Positions 16,174 through 23,973 of a DNA stretch of 24,077 bases are shown one piece after another. Within the stretch, counting starts at the first letter, position 1. The number at the start of each line of letters is the position of its first letter. The position numbers and the translations under genes are program-made. The notes under the pieces are model-generated. The model was not told where the DNA came from, ran no database searches, and worked only from the letters and a program-made list of their open reading frames with translations. The stretch comes from Empedobacter sp036647415 (lineage in GTDB: Bacteria > Bacteroidota > Bacteroidia > Flavobacteriales > Weeksellaceae), in NCBI RefSeq assembly GCF_036647415.1, contig NZ_JAVXKG010000043.1, forward strand, positions 1-24,077. Direction: 5' to 3'.

Positions 16174-16785
16174 TTATATCGCTTGATAATTTTCTAAGAA
16201 TTGTACTATTTTTTCTGCTAATTGATTTTTGTGATGAGTACTTTTTAATGTTTCAGCATCTGTAAGATTACTTGCAAAACCTAATTCAATTAAAAAAGTT
16301 GGGGCTTTAGAATCTTTTAAAATTTTGAAATTAGCTTTTTTCAAACCTCTGTTTTCGATTGAATTTATACTTACTAATTGCGCTAATTCAGTTCCGATTT
16401 TTTCTGTATGCGTATCTACATTATCATTCTTAATAAATACTTCGGCACCACTCTTACCTCTATCAGAAGCACTATTTAGATGCAATGAAATAACCAATTC
16501 AGGGTTAAGTTCATGCATTTTATTTACACGAGATTGTAAATCTAAATGATCATTTTCATCTCTTGTCAAAATAACATTAATGTTCTTCTTTTTAGCTAAT
16601 TTCTGAATTTTTTGAGCCAATTCTAAAGAATATTCACTTTCTATAATGTTACCATTATTCGAACCTTTATCAAAACCTCCATGTCCAGCATCTATCACAA
16701 AAGTTTTGGTAGTTTTTTGCGCCATAACATTTGTTGAAAATAAACTAAAAGCTGCAAGCGCTATAAAATAAATACACTTTCTCAT
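16174..16785 (-). CDS. N-acetylmuramoyl-L-alanine amidase (Amidase_3), first paralog
   Basis: Zinc amidase that cuts the bond between N-acetylmuramic acid and the peptide stem of peptidoglycan, in the periplasm. 203 residues: signal peptide 1-22 (ending NVMA-Q), then one catalytic domain with no extra binding module. Zinc ligands and catalytic Glu: His35 in DAGHGG, a Glu near 51 (ESEYSLELA), His102 in SLHLN, Glu167 in IELGF. It is minimal in size, and lacks the regulatory helix expected between the last ligands in septal AmiA/B/C enzymes, so it may be constitutively open. A second paralog lies 104 bases upstream on the same strand, separated by a terminator. Confidence 0.93.
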   Translation of the reverse strand: MRKCIYFIALAAFSLFSTNVMAQKTTKTFVIDAGHGGFDKGSNNGNIIESEYSLELAQKIQKLAKKKNINVILTRDENDHLDLQSRVNKMHELNPELVISLHLNSASDRGKSGAEVFIKNDNVDTHTEKIGTELAQLVSINSIENRGLKKANFKILKDSKAPTFLIELGFASNLTDAETLKSTHHKNQLAEKIVQFLENYQAI

Positions 16786-16810
16786 ATTGTTAATTTTAAT
16801 AAATAACGTG

Positions 16811-16849
16811 AAAAAAAATAAAGTTATTTCAACAAAGAAATAACTTTAT
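16811..16849 (-). terminator. Rho-independent terminator after the second amidase
   Basis: On the - strand ATAAAGTTATTTC, loop TTTGTT, GAAATAACTTTAT, then a run of T: a perfect 13-bp stem. It ends only 25 bases before the next amidase ATG, so that gene needs a promoter overlapping this hairpin or depends on read-through. Confidence 0.85.
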
Positions 16850-16889
16850 GATATGTTTAACAATGTGTATTTTATTGATTAAGTGTATT

Positions 16890-17504
16890 TTATTGTTTCA
16901 AATACTCCAATATTTTATCCGCTATTTTAGTATAATTTGCTTCATTTGTCAAATATTTTCTGTCCTGATCATTTGTTAAATATCCAATTTCTATCATCAC
17001 AGTTGGTGCTTGAGCATCACGCAAAACTTTAGAATTTGTTTCGATAATTCCTAAATTTTCAAAACCCAAAGAACTTACATTTTGACCTATTTTTTCGCCT
17101 AAAATTTTTGCATCTTCAAAATAAGGATTCATAGGCGAAATATGAATTTCAGTACCTTTTTTAGAATCTTTCACGTCATAATTTGCGTGAATAGACAAAA
17201 CCAAATCAGGTTTTATTTCATTGATTAATTTCGCTCTATTTGTATTGATAATTTGCTCATCACCCGTACGTAAAAACACAAAATCAATATCGCTATAAGG
17301 ATTCCTTTCTTTGATGATATTTACAATTTTTAAGACAATATCTTTTTCTTGAAATTCATCTTTTTTTACGCCTGTATCTGCGCCTCCATGACCAGCGTCC
17401 AAAACGATTGTACGTTTTTTAATAGGAGTAGAGTCTACATTATTTATTTGAGCAAAAAGACTTGTTGTAAATAAAATACAAAACAGTTGAATAATTTTTT
17501 TCAT
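16890..17504 (-). CDS. N-acetylmuramoyl-L-alanine amidase (Amidase_3), second paralog
   Basis: 204 residues: signal peptide 1-19 (MKKIIQLFCILFTTSLFAQ) and a single zinc amidase domain acting on peptidoglycan in the periplasm. His39 in DAGHGG, Glu53 in FQEKD, His106 in SIHAN and Glu172 in IEIGY are the metal-binding and catalytic set. It has the same size and layout as the neighbouring paralog but is well diverged from it, so the duplication is old or the two were acquired separately. It starts 81 bases after the DUF58 gene, with no terminator between, so transcripts of the DUF58/MoxR operon may run into it; its own transcript ends at a strong hairpin. Confidence 0.93.
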   Translation of the reverse strand: MKKIIQLFCILFTTSLFAQINNVDSTPIKKRTIVLDAGHGGADTGVKKDEFQEKDIVLKIVNIIKERNPYSDIDFVFLRTGDEQIINTNRAKLINEIKPDLVLSIHANYDVKDSKKGTEIHISPMNPYFEDAKILGEKIGQNVSSLGFENLGIIETNSKVLRDAQAPTVMIEIGYLTNDQDRKYLTNEANYTKIADKILEYLKQ

Positions 17505-17585
17505 GGCTGGATTTTCGATGATTTTTTACAGAATAAGCAAGAATTGTACTTTTTTTGAATTAAAATGGTTAAAATTTTCTAAAAA

Positions 17586-18914
17586 TTAAAAAATTCCACG
17601 CGCTTTTATCTCTAAATATTTGTTGATTAAATTGATAGATAATTCTTTTGGTTCGCAATAAATCGTCAAAATACCAAATTGATGCAAACGATTAATGATT
17701 AATTCTTTGTCATAATTAAATTTTTCTGCAATTGTTTGATCAAAAATATCTGTTGTTGTTTGTGCTTTTTGGTTGGTTAGCTTTTTTAATTCTGAATTTT
17801 TGAACATAATCAAAACCACAACATGCGATTTTTTGATTAATTTTAGATAAGACAATTGTCGCTCCAAACCATCTATTGTTTCAAAGTTTGTGTAAATAAA
17901 AAGTAATGATCGTTGCGTTAATTTTCGTTTGATATAGGCGTATAATTTTCCAAAATCACTTTCTAAATAATTGGTTTCAACATTGTACAATTTTTCTAAA
18001 ATTAATTGCATTTGATGATTTTTACGGTCTGCAACAATGTGATCTTGAATGTTTTTATTGAATGTAATTAATCCTGCTTTTTCATTTTTTTGAATCGATA
18101 TATTGGCAACAACCAAACTTGAATTGATGGAATAATCCAACAATTTTAAACCATCAAAAGGCATGCGCATTATTCGTCCCAAATCAATCACAGAATAGAC
18201 TGGTTGCGACTTTTCTTCTTGAAATTGATTTACCATCAATCGATTCGCTTTTGCAGTTGCTTTCCAATTAATCAATCGATATTCGTCGCCAATTGTATAA
18301 TTTTTTATGTTCTCGAATTCTGTATTCGTACCAATTTTTCGAATTTTTTTCATTCCAAATTGATTTTGTTGCTGTGCTGTCGAATACAATTGAAATTGTT
18401 TGAGTTGCAAATACGATGGATAACAGGCGATTTCTAATTTTTCGGTTTGTTTAATTCTTCGTTCAACAAATCCAAAAAATGAAATAAATACATTAATAAT
18501 TCCAAATTTATACGCACCTCTTTCTGTTGGTTTTACAGTAAAATCATATTGCTTTTTTTGTGATGATTTGAAATGATTTTTAAACTGTAATTTTCTTAAT
18601 TGTAATTGTACTGGAAATTCATCAATCACTCTTATATAAAGAGGAAATTGATATTTATTCTCAACCAAAAGTTGCATTTTATTATCATCTCCATTCGAAA
18701 AACGTTCGGGATAATTTCGAGTAATAAAAACAGATTTTTTTGGTAAATAAATTAAGAAAAAATCTAAAATTGTTACAATAATATAAGCGAATAGTAAAAT
18801 TTTTGCAACATAGAGAATAGGTTGCATGAAAAATCCCATCACAAAAATAAATGCAACGAAAAATCCCGCATAAAAAAAGCGATTGCTGAAAAATATGCTT
18901 GTAAAAAATTTCAT
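17586..18914 (-). CDS. DUF58 domain-containing protein
   Basis: 442 residues. Two transmembrane helices at about 13-30 and 34-56 anchor it, followed by a beta-rich region and the DUF58 core at about 195-245: NTEFENIKNYTIGDEYRLINWKA (in pieces NTEFENIKNY and GDEYRLINWKA, Asp210 and Trp217) then SVIDLGRIM, the start of a von Willebrand A-like fold. The metal site DxSxS is degenerate here (Asp244-Leu-Gly-Arg). Proteins of this kind pair with MoxR ATPases, whose gene immediately precedes and overlaps it by one base. The C-terminal half (TFNKNIQDHIVADRK and on) completes the vWA-like domain. Family call is firm; the process served is unknown. Confidence 0.93.
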   Translation of the reverse strand: MKFFTSIFFSNRFFYAGFFVAFIFVMGFFMQPILYVAKILLFAYIIVTILDFFLIYLPKKSVFITRNYPERFSNGDDNKMQLLVENKYQFPLYIRVIDEFPVQLQLRKLQFKNHFKSSQKKQYDFTVKPTERGAYKFGIINVFISFFGFVERRIKQTEKLEIACYPSYLQLKQFQLYSTAQQQNQFGMKKIRKIGTNTEFENIKNYTIGDEYRLINWKATAKANRLMVNQFQEEKSQPVYSVIDLGRIMRMPFDGLKLLDYSINSSLVVANISIQKNEKAGLITFNKNIQDHIVADRKNHQMQLILEKLYNVETNYLESDFGKLYAYIKRKLTQRSLLFIYTNFETIDGLERQLSYLKLIKKSHVVVLIMFKNSELKKLTNQKAQTTTDIFDQTIAEKFNYDKELIINRLHQFGILTIYCEPKELSINLINKYLEIKARGIF

Positions 18915-19903
18915 TAACGAGGAATTTCTACACGGTCAATAATTTGCTTAATAATATGATGTGTTGTAAAACCTTCCATTTCTTTCTCAGGAATCATCAC
19001 AACACGGTGTCCTAAAATTGCATAAGCAACTTGTTTTATGTCTTCTGGAATTACAAAATCACGTCCATTTATAGCAGCGTTAGATTTTGTTGCATCTAAA
19101 ATAGCGATCGATGCACGAGGCGAAGCACCCATGTACAACGCACTGTCTATACGGGTTTGATGAACAATTGTTGCAATGTAATTAAGTAAACTTTCGTGTA
19201 CAAAAATTGATTTTATACGCTGTTGATAAGCTACAATTTCTTTACCATTTACCACTTTTTCTACCAAAGATTCTTTGTCAGTTTCTTTTCTATTTTGTTG
19301 TTCATTCAGTAAAATTATTTCATTTTCTAATGAAGGATATTTAACCATAATTTTGAACATAAAACGGTCTAATTGCGCTTCTGGTAAGCGATACGTTCCT
19401 TCTTGTTCGATAGGGTTTTGAGTTGCAAAAACTAAAAAAGGAGGTTGTAAAGGATAAGTTGTACCGTCTACGGTAACTTGTTTTTCTGACATACATTCAA
19501 ACAACGCAGCTTGTGTTTTTGCTGGCGAACGGTTAATTTCATCAATCAAAATAATATTTGCGAAAATAGGACCTTGTTTAAACTCAAATTCATTGATTCT
19601 TGCATCTAAAATAGATGTTCCGATAACGTCAGAAGGCATCAAATCTGGCGTAAACTGAATACGACTAAAATTTGCGTGAATTGTTTTTGCCAGCAATTTT
19701 GCCATCATTGTTTTTGCAACTCCAGGCAAACCTTCAATCAACGAATGTCCGTCCGAAAGTAAGGCTAAAATTAATTGATCTATCACATCATCTTGTCCAA
19801 CAATAACCTTTTTCAGTTCAGTTTTGATGGCATTCATTTTCTCTTGTATATCCGAAAAATCCAGACGATTTTCAATTGGTTGATATGTATTTTCGTAGTT
19901 CAT
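18914..19903 (-). CDS. moxR: MoxR-family AAA+ ATPase
   Basis: 329-residue cytoplasmic ATPase, thought to act as a chaperone that remodels or loads partners, typically with vWA or DUF58 proteins. Visible: Walker A GLPGVAKT at 58-65, Walker B ILIDEINR at 118-125, sensor 1 Asn163 in ATQNP, arginine finger Arg180 in AQLDR, and sensor 2 Arg263 in GASPRAS. Nothing is missing. It overlaps DUF4350 upstream and DUF58 downstream by one base each, implying translational coupling and a fixed ratio of products. The partner and substrate remain unidentified in Bacteroidota; the neighbouring DUF58 protein is the obvious candidate. Confidence 0.95.
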   Translation of the reverse strand: MNYENTYQPIENRLDFSDIQEKMNAIKTELKKVIVGQDDVIDQLILALLSDGHSLIEGLPGVAKTMMAKLLAKTIHANFSRIQFTPDLMPSDVIGTSILDARINEFEFKQGPIFANIILIDEINRSPAKTQAALFECMSEKQVTVDGTTYPLQPPFLVFATQNPIEQEGTYRLPEAQLDRFMFKIMVKYPSLENEIILLNEQQNRKETDKESLVEKVVNGKEIVAYQQRIKSIFVHESLLNYIATIVHQTRIDSALYMGASPRASIAILDATKSNAAINGRDFVIPEDIKQVAYAILGHRVVMIPEKEMEGFTTHHIIKQIIDRVEIPR

Positions 19904-21138
19904 TAGATGTTTGCTTTTAGTTTATAGTTTTCTATGATTTGGTAGACGATTTTTAAATCGTTTTGGGTTGGTTGTTCTTTGTGTTGAATATGATTGAGTA
20001 TTTCAAAAATTTTTCGACCTTCATCTTGTGTGTAATTCGCTTTTTGAGATACAATTTCTATAAAATTCTTATCGATTAGATTATCCGTTTCTATCAAAAA
20101 ATTCTTTCTTATTTTGTATAAAAAATAATCGATTTTTTTAGAAATGATGTCTTTTATTTCACCATTTTCTTGGTATAAAGAGGAAATTGTTTTCGCAAAT
20201 TCTACGGTATGATTTTCTTCTTTTTCGTAGATTGGTATAATGCGTTGTTCGCGTCTACTTCGGAAAATTAAAAATATGAATAATAAGACTAAAAGCAGTA
20301 TCCAAGCAGAATTTAAGGCAGGTTGAGAAAACACAAATCGCATTGTTGAAGTGTTAGATGACGCATAAGTTTTGTTTGGATTGTACCAAATAATTGTTCT
20401 GCCTTTTAGTTGTTGTAAAACAGATTTTGCGTAAAAATAACTGTCTTCATTTAGTAAATAATAATTAGTAAAATAAAGTGGTTCTGCATGATATAAATAG
20501 TATCCGTTGTAATTTTTTGGTTTTATTTTTAAATAATTTGGATAAGATTTTCCTTCATAATTTAATGTTCCAATTACTTCAGAATCACTTGTTATTTGGC
20601 TAAAATAGTGATGTTCTACTTCTCTTTTCTTTTTAATTTTAAAACTTTTGTTAGTTGTTAATTCAAAATCATTTTTGATGATTAACGTTTTATTGTACAA
20701 CATTTCTTCGTCAATCGCTGTAGAATCGGTAGTAATTGTATCAATATCAAAAGCTTCGTTTGGACTATTTGTATCATCACCTAAATTGTCATAATAATCT
20801 GCCATAACCACAATTCCACCATTTTTAGCGAATTTGGTTAAATGTTTTTTTGTAACACTATCAAAATAAATTTCGTCACCAAGTACAACAACTGCATAAT
20901 TTTTGGCTTTGATAGAATCGATTTTTAATTCAGAAATTTTTTCTAAATCTTGAATTTTTCCATTCGCTAAATTCCCAATTTCTTCATGCGCAATATATAA
21001 TCCGTACGGATCTTTGCTATTTTGATTGAGATTAATTTCCCGATTTTTCGGAAGTTTTCCATTGAAATTGCAACCAATTGTGATGAAAATTGTCAAAATA
21101 AAACAACTTATCGCCAATAATCTTTTTTGTATCATCAT
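19903..21138 (-). CDS. DUF4350 domain-containing membrane protein or lipoprotein
   Basis: 411 residues. The N terminus (MMIQKRLLAISCFILTIFITIGC) is either a lipoprotein signal with Cys23 or an anchor helix. Residues about 40-110 are the DUF4350 region: DPYGLYIAHEEIGNL, then VVVLGDEIYFD and GGIVVMADYYD, which look like a glutamine-amidotransferase-like or GldG-like fold without catalytic residues. A second helix at about 277-295 (WILLLVLLFIFLIF) is followed by a basic RSRREQR stop and a helical cytoplasmic tail of about 115 residues (EENHTVEFAKTISSLYQ onward). So the sensor-like part is periplasmic and the tail faces MoxR. It overlaps the DUF4129 gene by four bases (two adjacent ATGs at 21138 and 21135). 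Function unknown. Confidence 0.88.
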   Translation of the reverse strand: MMIQKRLLAISCFILTIFITIGCNFNGKLPKNREINLNQNSKDPYGLYIAHEEIGNLANGKIQDLEKISELKIDSIKAKNYAVVVLGDEIYFDSVTKKHLTKFAKNGGIVVMADYYDNLGDDTNSPNEAFDIDTITTDSTAIDEEMLYNKTLIIKNDFELTTNKSFKIKKKREVEHHYFSQITSDSEVIGTLNYEGKSYPNYLKIKPKNYNGYYLYHAEPLYFTNYYLLNEDSYFYAKSVLQQLKGRTIIWYNPNKTYASSNTSTMRFVFSQPALNSAWILLLVLLFIFLIFRSRREQRIIPIYEKEENHTVEFAKTISSLYQENGEIKDIISKKIDYFLYKIRKNFLIETDNLIDKNFIEIVSQKANYTQDEGRKIFEILNHIQHKEQPTQNDLKIVYQIIENYKLKANI

Positions 21139-21815
21139 TTGATTGTAAGATTTAGTTGGTTAAACATTGCTTTATATTCTTGGTATTTTTCTTCATTTAT
21201 TATAAATTCTCCAAACCAAATTTGATTAAAAACTTGCGTATTAGTAGAGAATAAAATTCGAATTTTTTCGTCTTTTATTTGATTAATAAATTGTTGATTG
21301 GTCTTTTTTGGATCCCATTGTATAAGATCTCGGTTGTATAAATTTTGTAAATTCTGATAATGTAAATAACGGATTGCCAAAGGATATTTTCCTTCATTTT
21401 CAGCTTTTGTAATCAAACTATTTAGATTTACTTCCGCCAAATTTTCTTCGATATAATCAAAATCAGATTCGTTGTAAATTTTCTTTGCATTTGGTTTAAA
21501 TAATCCGCCATTTTTATAAATACGATAAGCTATAAACGCTAAAAATAATATGATAAATGTATAGAAAACAAAACTCCAAGGAAATCCTGAAATAAATTCT
21601 GCCAAGTTTCTCAAAAAATTTAAAAATCCATTTGGTTCATACGTTTCTGGTGGAATTTCTTTTGGTTTTACTTTGTTGATTTCTTCTACATAATCAAATT
21701 CTTTCGAAGAATATTTAGCCTTAAAAGCCTTAAATTCTTCCGTTTTTGATTGTGCAAAAACAGTAATTTGAATTAAAAATAGAAAAGTAGTCGATATTAA
21801 TTTATTCTCTTTCAT
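21135..21815 (-). CDS. DUF4129 domain-containing membrane protein
   Basis: 226 residues: signal peptide or first anchor 1-22, a periplasmic linker rich in Lys, Glu and Pro, one transmembrane helix at about 79-100 (PWSFVFYTFIILFLAFIAYRIY in two halves PWSFVFYTFI and LAFIAYRIY), and the cytoplasmic DUF4129 domain at about 120-220 with the family pattern YPLAIRYLHYQNLQNL, then TNQQFI, and TQVFNQIWFGEF. DUF4129 also occurs at the C terminus of bacterial transglutaminase-like TgpA proteins. It starts inside the spoIIM-like gene (14-base overlap) and overlaps DUF4350, so it belongs to one operon with the MoxR module. Its role is not known. Confidence 0.9.
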   Translation of the reverse strand: MKENKLISTTFLFLIQITVFAQSKTEEFKAFKAKYSSKEFDYVEEINKVKPKEIPPETYEPNGFLNFLRNLAEFISGFPWSFVFYTFIILFLAFIAYRIYKNGGLFKPNAKKIYNESDFDYIEENLAEVNLNSLITKAENEGKYPLAIRYLHYQNLQNLYNRDLIQWDPKKTNQQFINQIKDEKIRILFSTNTQVFNQIWFGEFIINEEKYQEYKAMFNQLNLTIK

Positions 21816-22797
21816 TTAATTTTAAATTTTGGTTAAACGAAAAAGATTTTTGTCTATTTTTTAGAAACGGAAATATGACATAATACCAAACTATAAGTAC
21901 GATAGAAAGTAAAATAACAAACAAACTTATATATAAATTAACATCGTATAAACGTGTTATAAATCCTTCTATAAATCCTGCAATTATAAACATCGGAATT
22001 GTAGAAACCAATATCATTACGGCTTCTTTTGCTTTTATGGTTAATGATTTTCTTCGAGATAAAGTTCCTGGAAACATGAAACCATTTCCGAGCATTAATC
22101 CACAAGCTCCTGCAATTATTATAACAGAAATTTCGATGGTTCCGTGCATCCAAATTGCGGACATTGCTTTGCCTAAAACACCTTCTTGATAAAACATATA
22201 ATGAAATGCGCCGAGCATAATTCCGTTAGAAAATAAGATGTAACCTGTACCAATACTAAAAAACAAACCAAGTGTAAACGCATAAAAAGCAACCCTGATA
22301 TTATTGATTGTTATTGCAAGTGTAGAACCCGTTTCACTACCAGATTTGTAGATTGCAGCAGGATCACCTTTTTTGATATTAATCATTGTTTCATTTACAT
22401 AATCATCACCTAAAATTAATCGTGTAAAATCTGGATCAAAATGTGATGATAATATACCAATCAATACTGCTAAAGAGAAAATTAAAAATGAATACAATAA
22501 AAATTTTCTGTTTTTGTAAACCACATTCGGAACATCATTTACAAAAAACTCTACAAATTGATTAGAAGAAGTGCGTTGATCTTTGTAAATTGATTGATGC
22601 GCAAAAAGTGCCAATTCGTTCAGATAGTCTTTCGTTTTACTTTTTGGATAATAGGTTTGCGCAAATGCCAAATCATTTGTAATTTTAATATAATTATTGG
22701 CCAAAATATCTGGATGAACATTCAATTTATTTTTCAAATTGTATTCAATTTCAGACCATTTCGCCTTATTTTTATCGATAAAATGGGCTTCTCTCAT
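21802..22797 (-). CDS. SpoIIM-like (DUF95) integral membrane protein
   Basis: 331 residues. After a soluble N-terminal helical part (1-95) come five or six membrane segments, at about 100-118, 168-190, 192-205, 220-240, 257-280 and 288-309. The HGTIE motif (His218, Glu222) at the start of a helix, followed by AGACGLMLGNG, is the mark of the SpoIIM family. In Bacillus SpoIIM holds the peptidoglycan-cutting SpoIID and SpoIIP together during engulfment; in non-sporulating bacteria such as this one the role is unknown. It is the first gene of the - strand MoxR operon and is divergent from the RDD gene by only 28 bases. Confidence 0.9.
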   Translation of the reverse strand: MREAHFIDKNKAKWSEIEYNLKNKLNVHPDILANNYIKITNDLAFAQTYYPKSKTKDYLNELALFAHQSIYKDQRTSSNQFVEFFVNDVPNVVYKNRKFLLYSFLIFSLAVLIGILSSHFDPDFTRLILGDDYVNETMINIKKGDPAAIYKSGSETGSTLAITINNIRVAFYAFTLGLFFSIGTGYILFSNGIMLGAFHYMFYQEGVLGKAMSAIWMHGTIEISVIIIAGACGLMLGNGFMFPGTLSRRKSLTIKAKEAVMILVSTIPMFIIAGFIEGFITRLYDVNLYISLFVILLSIVLIVWYYVIFPFLKNRQKSFSFNQNLKLNERE

Positions 22798-22818
22798 TTA
22801 GAGTAGTTGTTAGTGAAC

Positions 22819-22826
22819 CAAATATA
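22819..22826 (-). promoter_or_regulatory. Candidate -7 box for the spoIIM-moxR operon
   Basis: TATATTTG on the - strand matches TAnnTTTG exactly, 21 bases before the spoIIM-like ATG. A TTG lies 16 bases further upstream (22845-22843), shorter than the ideal 19. The box touches the first base of the divergent RDD start codon. Confidence 0.5.
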
Positions 22827-23548
22827 TGAATAAACTTTTAGTCAATACACCACAAAATGTTCAAATTGAATATAATATTGCATCATTAGGAAAACGTATT
22901 CTTGCTTATGTTATTGATGCTATTTTGCGTCTGATACTTTTGTATGCATTGTTGTATTTTGCAGATTTGTTTCCAAAACAAGATAGTTGGATGGAAATGG
23001 GAATAGATAGTATAATTTACTTTATTGTATTATTATATCCGTTGATTTTAGAGATTTTGCTTAACGGACAAACCATTGGCAAATTGATTATGAAGATTCG
23101 CGTGGTGTGTTTAGACGGGAATCGTGCCAATAATTTTGACTATTTTCTACGTTGGGTAATTGGAATTGTAGAGATTTATTTATTTTTTGGAATGATTGCT
23201 TTAATTACTGCAATTATTAATAAAAATGGACAACGTTTAGGCGATATTGTTGCAAATACGTGTTTGATAGATCTTAATCCGAAATTAGATTTATCGCAAA
23301 CTATTTTTGCAGATGTTTCTGAGACATATAAAATTCGTTTTCCTGAAGTTTACAGACTTTCTGACCGCGATATAAATATTGTGAAAGAGAATTTTACATC
23401 AGCGCTCAAAACTAATAATTATGATGTTTTGTTGAAATTGACACGAAAATTAGAAGAAATAATGGACGTAAAAAGTGATGGTTTAGGGAATATTGATTTT
23501 ATACAAGTTATTATTCAAGATCATTATCATTTTCATAAAGATAAGTAA
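22826..23548 (+). CDS. RDD family membrane protein
   Basis: 240 residues. The RDD signature is complete: Arg24 and Asp31 in GKRILAYVIDAILR on helix 1, GQTIGKLIMKIRV at 81-93, and Asp140 in NGQRLGDIVANT. Helices are at about 26-46, 60-80 and 108-131; a cytoplasmic helical tail of about 90 residues follows. Some RDD proteins act as sodium or proton antiporters, but most have no known role. It is divergent from the spoIIM-MoxR operon, a pairing that recurs in Bacteroidota and suggests a shared function. With only 28 bases between the two start codons, its promoter must lie inside the spoIIM-like coding sequence or overlap the opposing one. Confidence 0.9.
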   Translation: MNKLLVNTPQNVQIEYNIASLGKRILAYVIDAILRLILLYALLYFADLFPKQDSWMEMGIDSIIYFIVLLYPLILEILLNGQTIGKLIMKIRVVCLDGNRANNFDYFLRWVIGIVEIYLFFGMIALITAIINKNGQRLGDIVANTCLIDLNPKLDLSQTIFADVSETYKIRFPEVYRLSDRDINIVKENFTSALKTNNYDVLLKLTRKLEEIMDVKSDGLGNIDFIQVIIQDHYHFHKDK

Positions 23549-23552
23549 AGTG

Positions 23553-23560
23553 TATTTTTG
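23553..23560 (+). promoter_or_regulatory. Candidate -7 box for the YchJ-family gene
   Basis: TATTTTTG matches TAnnTTTG, 16 bases before the ATG at 23576. The in-frame TTG at 23558 lies inside this box, which argues against using it as start codon. Confidence 0.45.
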
Positions 23561-23575
23561 CAAAAATTAGATGAA

Positions 23576-23947
23576 ATGAATTGTCCTTGCTGTTCAGGAA
23601 AAACTTACGAAAACTGTTGCAAACCTTACCATTTAGGTAAAGATTTACCTCAAACTCCCGAACAATTAATGCGTTCGCGATATACTGCGTTTGCCTTAGT
23701 TTTGACGAATTATTTGGTTGAAACGACACATTCTTCTACGCAAAAGTTTAATGATTTTAGTGATATCGAAGATTGGGCAAAATCGAATAAATGGTTGAAG
23801 TTAGAAATTGTTTTTGCGAAAGATAATAAAGTACGTTTTAGGGCTTTTTATCAAGATAAAAATAATGAAATCTACGAACACGACGAACTTTCTACTTTTG
23901 CACAAGAAAATGGAAAGTGGTTTTATGTAGATGGAGAGTTTTATTAG
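23576..23947 (+). CDS. YchJ family (UPF0225) SEC-C metal-binding protein
   Basis: 123 residues from the ATG at 23576. An in-frame TTG at 23558 would add six residues (MQKLDE), but the family begins just before the first Cys pair and the TTG lies within a promoter-like box. The N terminus has the SEC-C-type zinc-binding cysteines, Cys3-Pro-Cys5 and Cys14-Cys15 (NCPCCSGKTYENCC). The rest is the single NTF2-like YchJ domain: QLMRSRYTAFALVLTNYLVETTH, seen in pieces QLMRSRYTAFA and YLVETTH, then WLKLEIVFAKDNKVRFRAFY and the closing WFYVDGEF. Cytoplasmic; biochemical role not established. It lies 27 bases after the RDD gene. Confidence 0.92.
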   Translation: MNCPCCSGKTYENCCKPYHLGKDLPQTPEQLMRSRYTAFALVLTNYLVETTHSSTQKFNDFSDIEDWAKSNKWLKLEIVFAKDNKVRFRAFYQDKNNEIYEHDELSTFAQENGKWFYVDGEFY

Positions 23948-23973
23948 AATAAAAAAGCCACTCAATTTTAGAC

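Noticed and set aside
23558..23575. TTG start for the YchJ-family gene
   Set aside because: The TTG lies inside an exact TAnnTTTG box and the family starts next to the first cysteine pair, matching the ATG at 23576.
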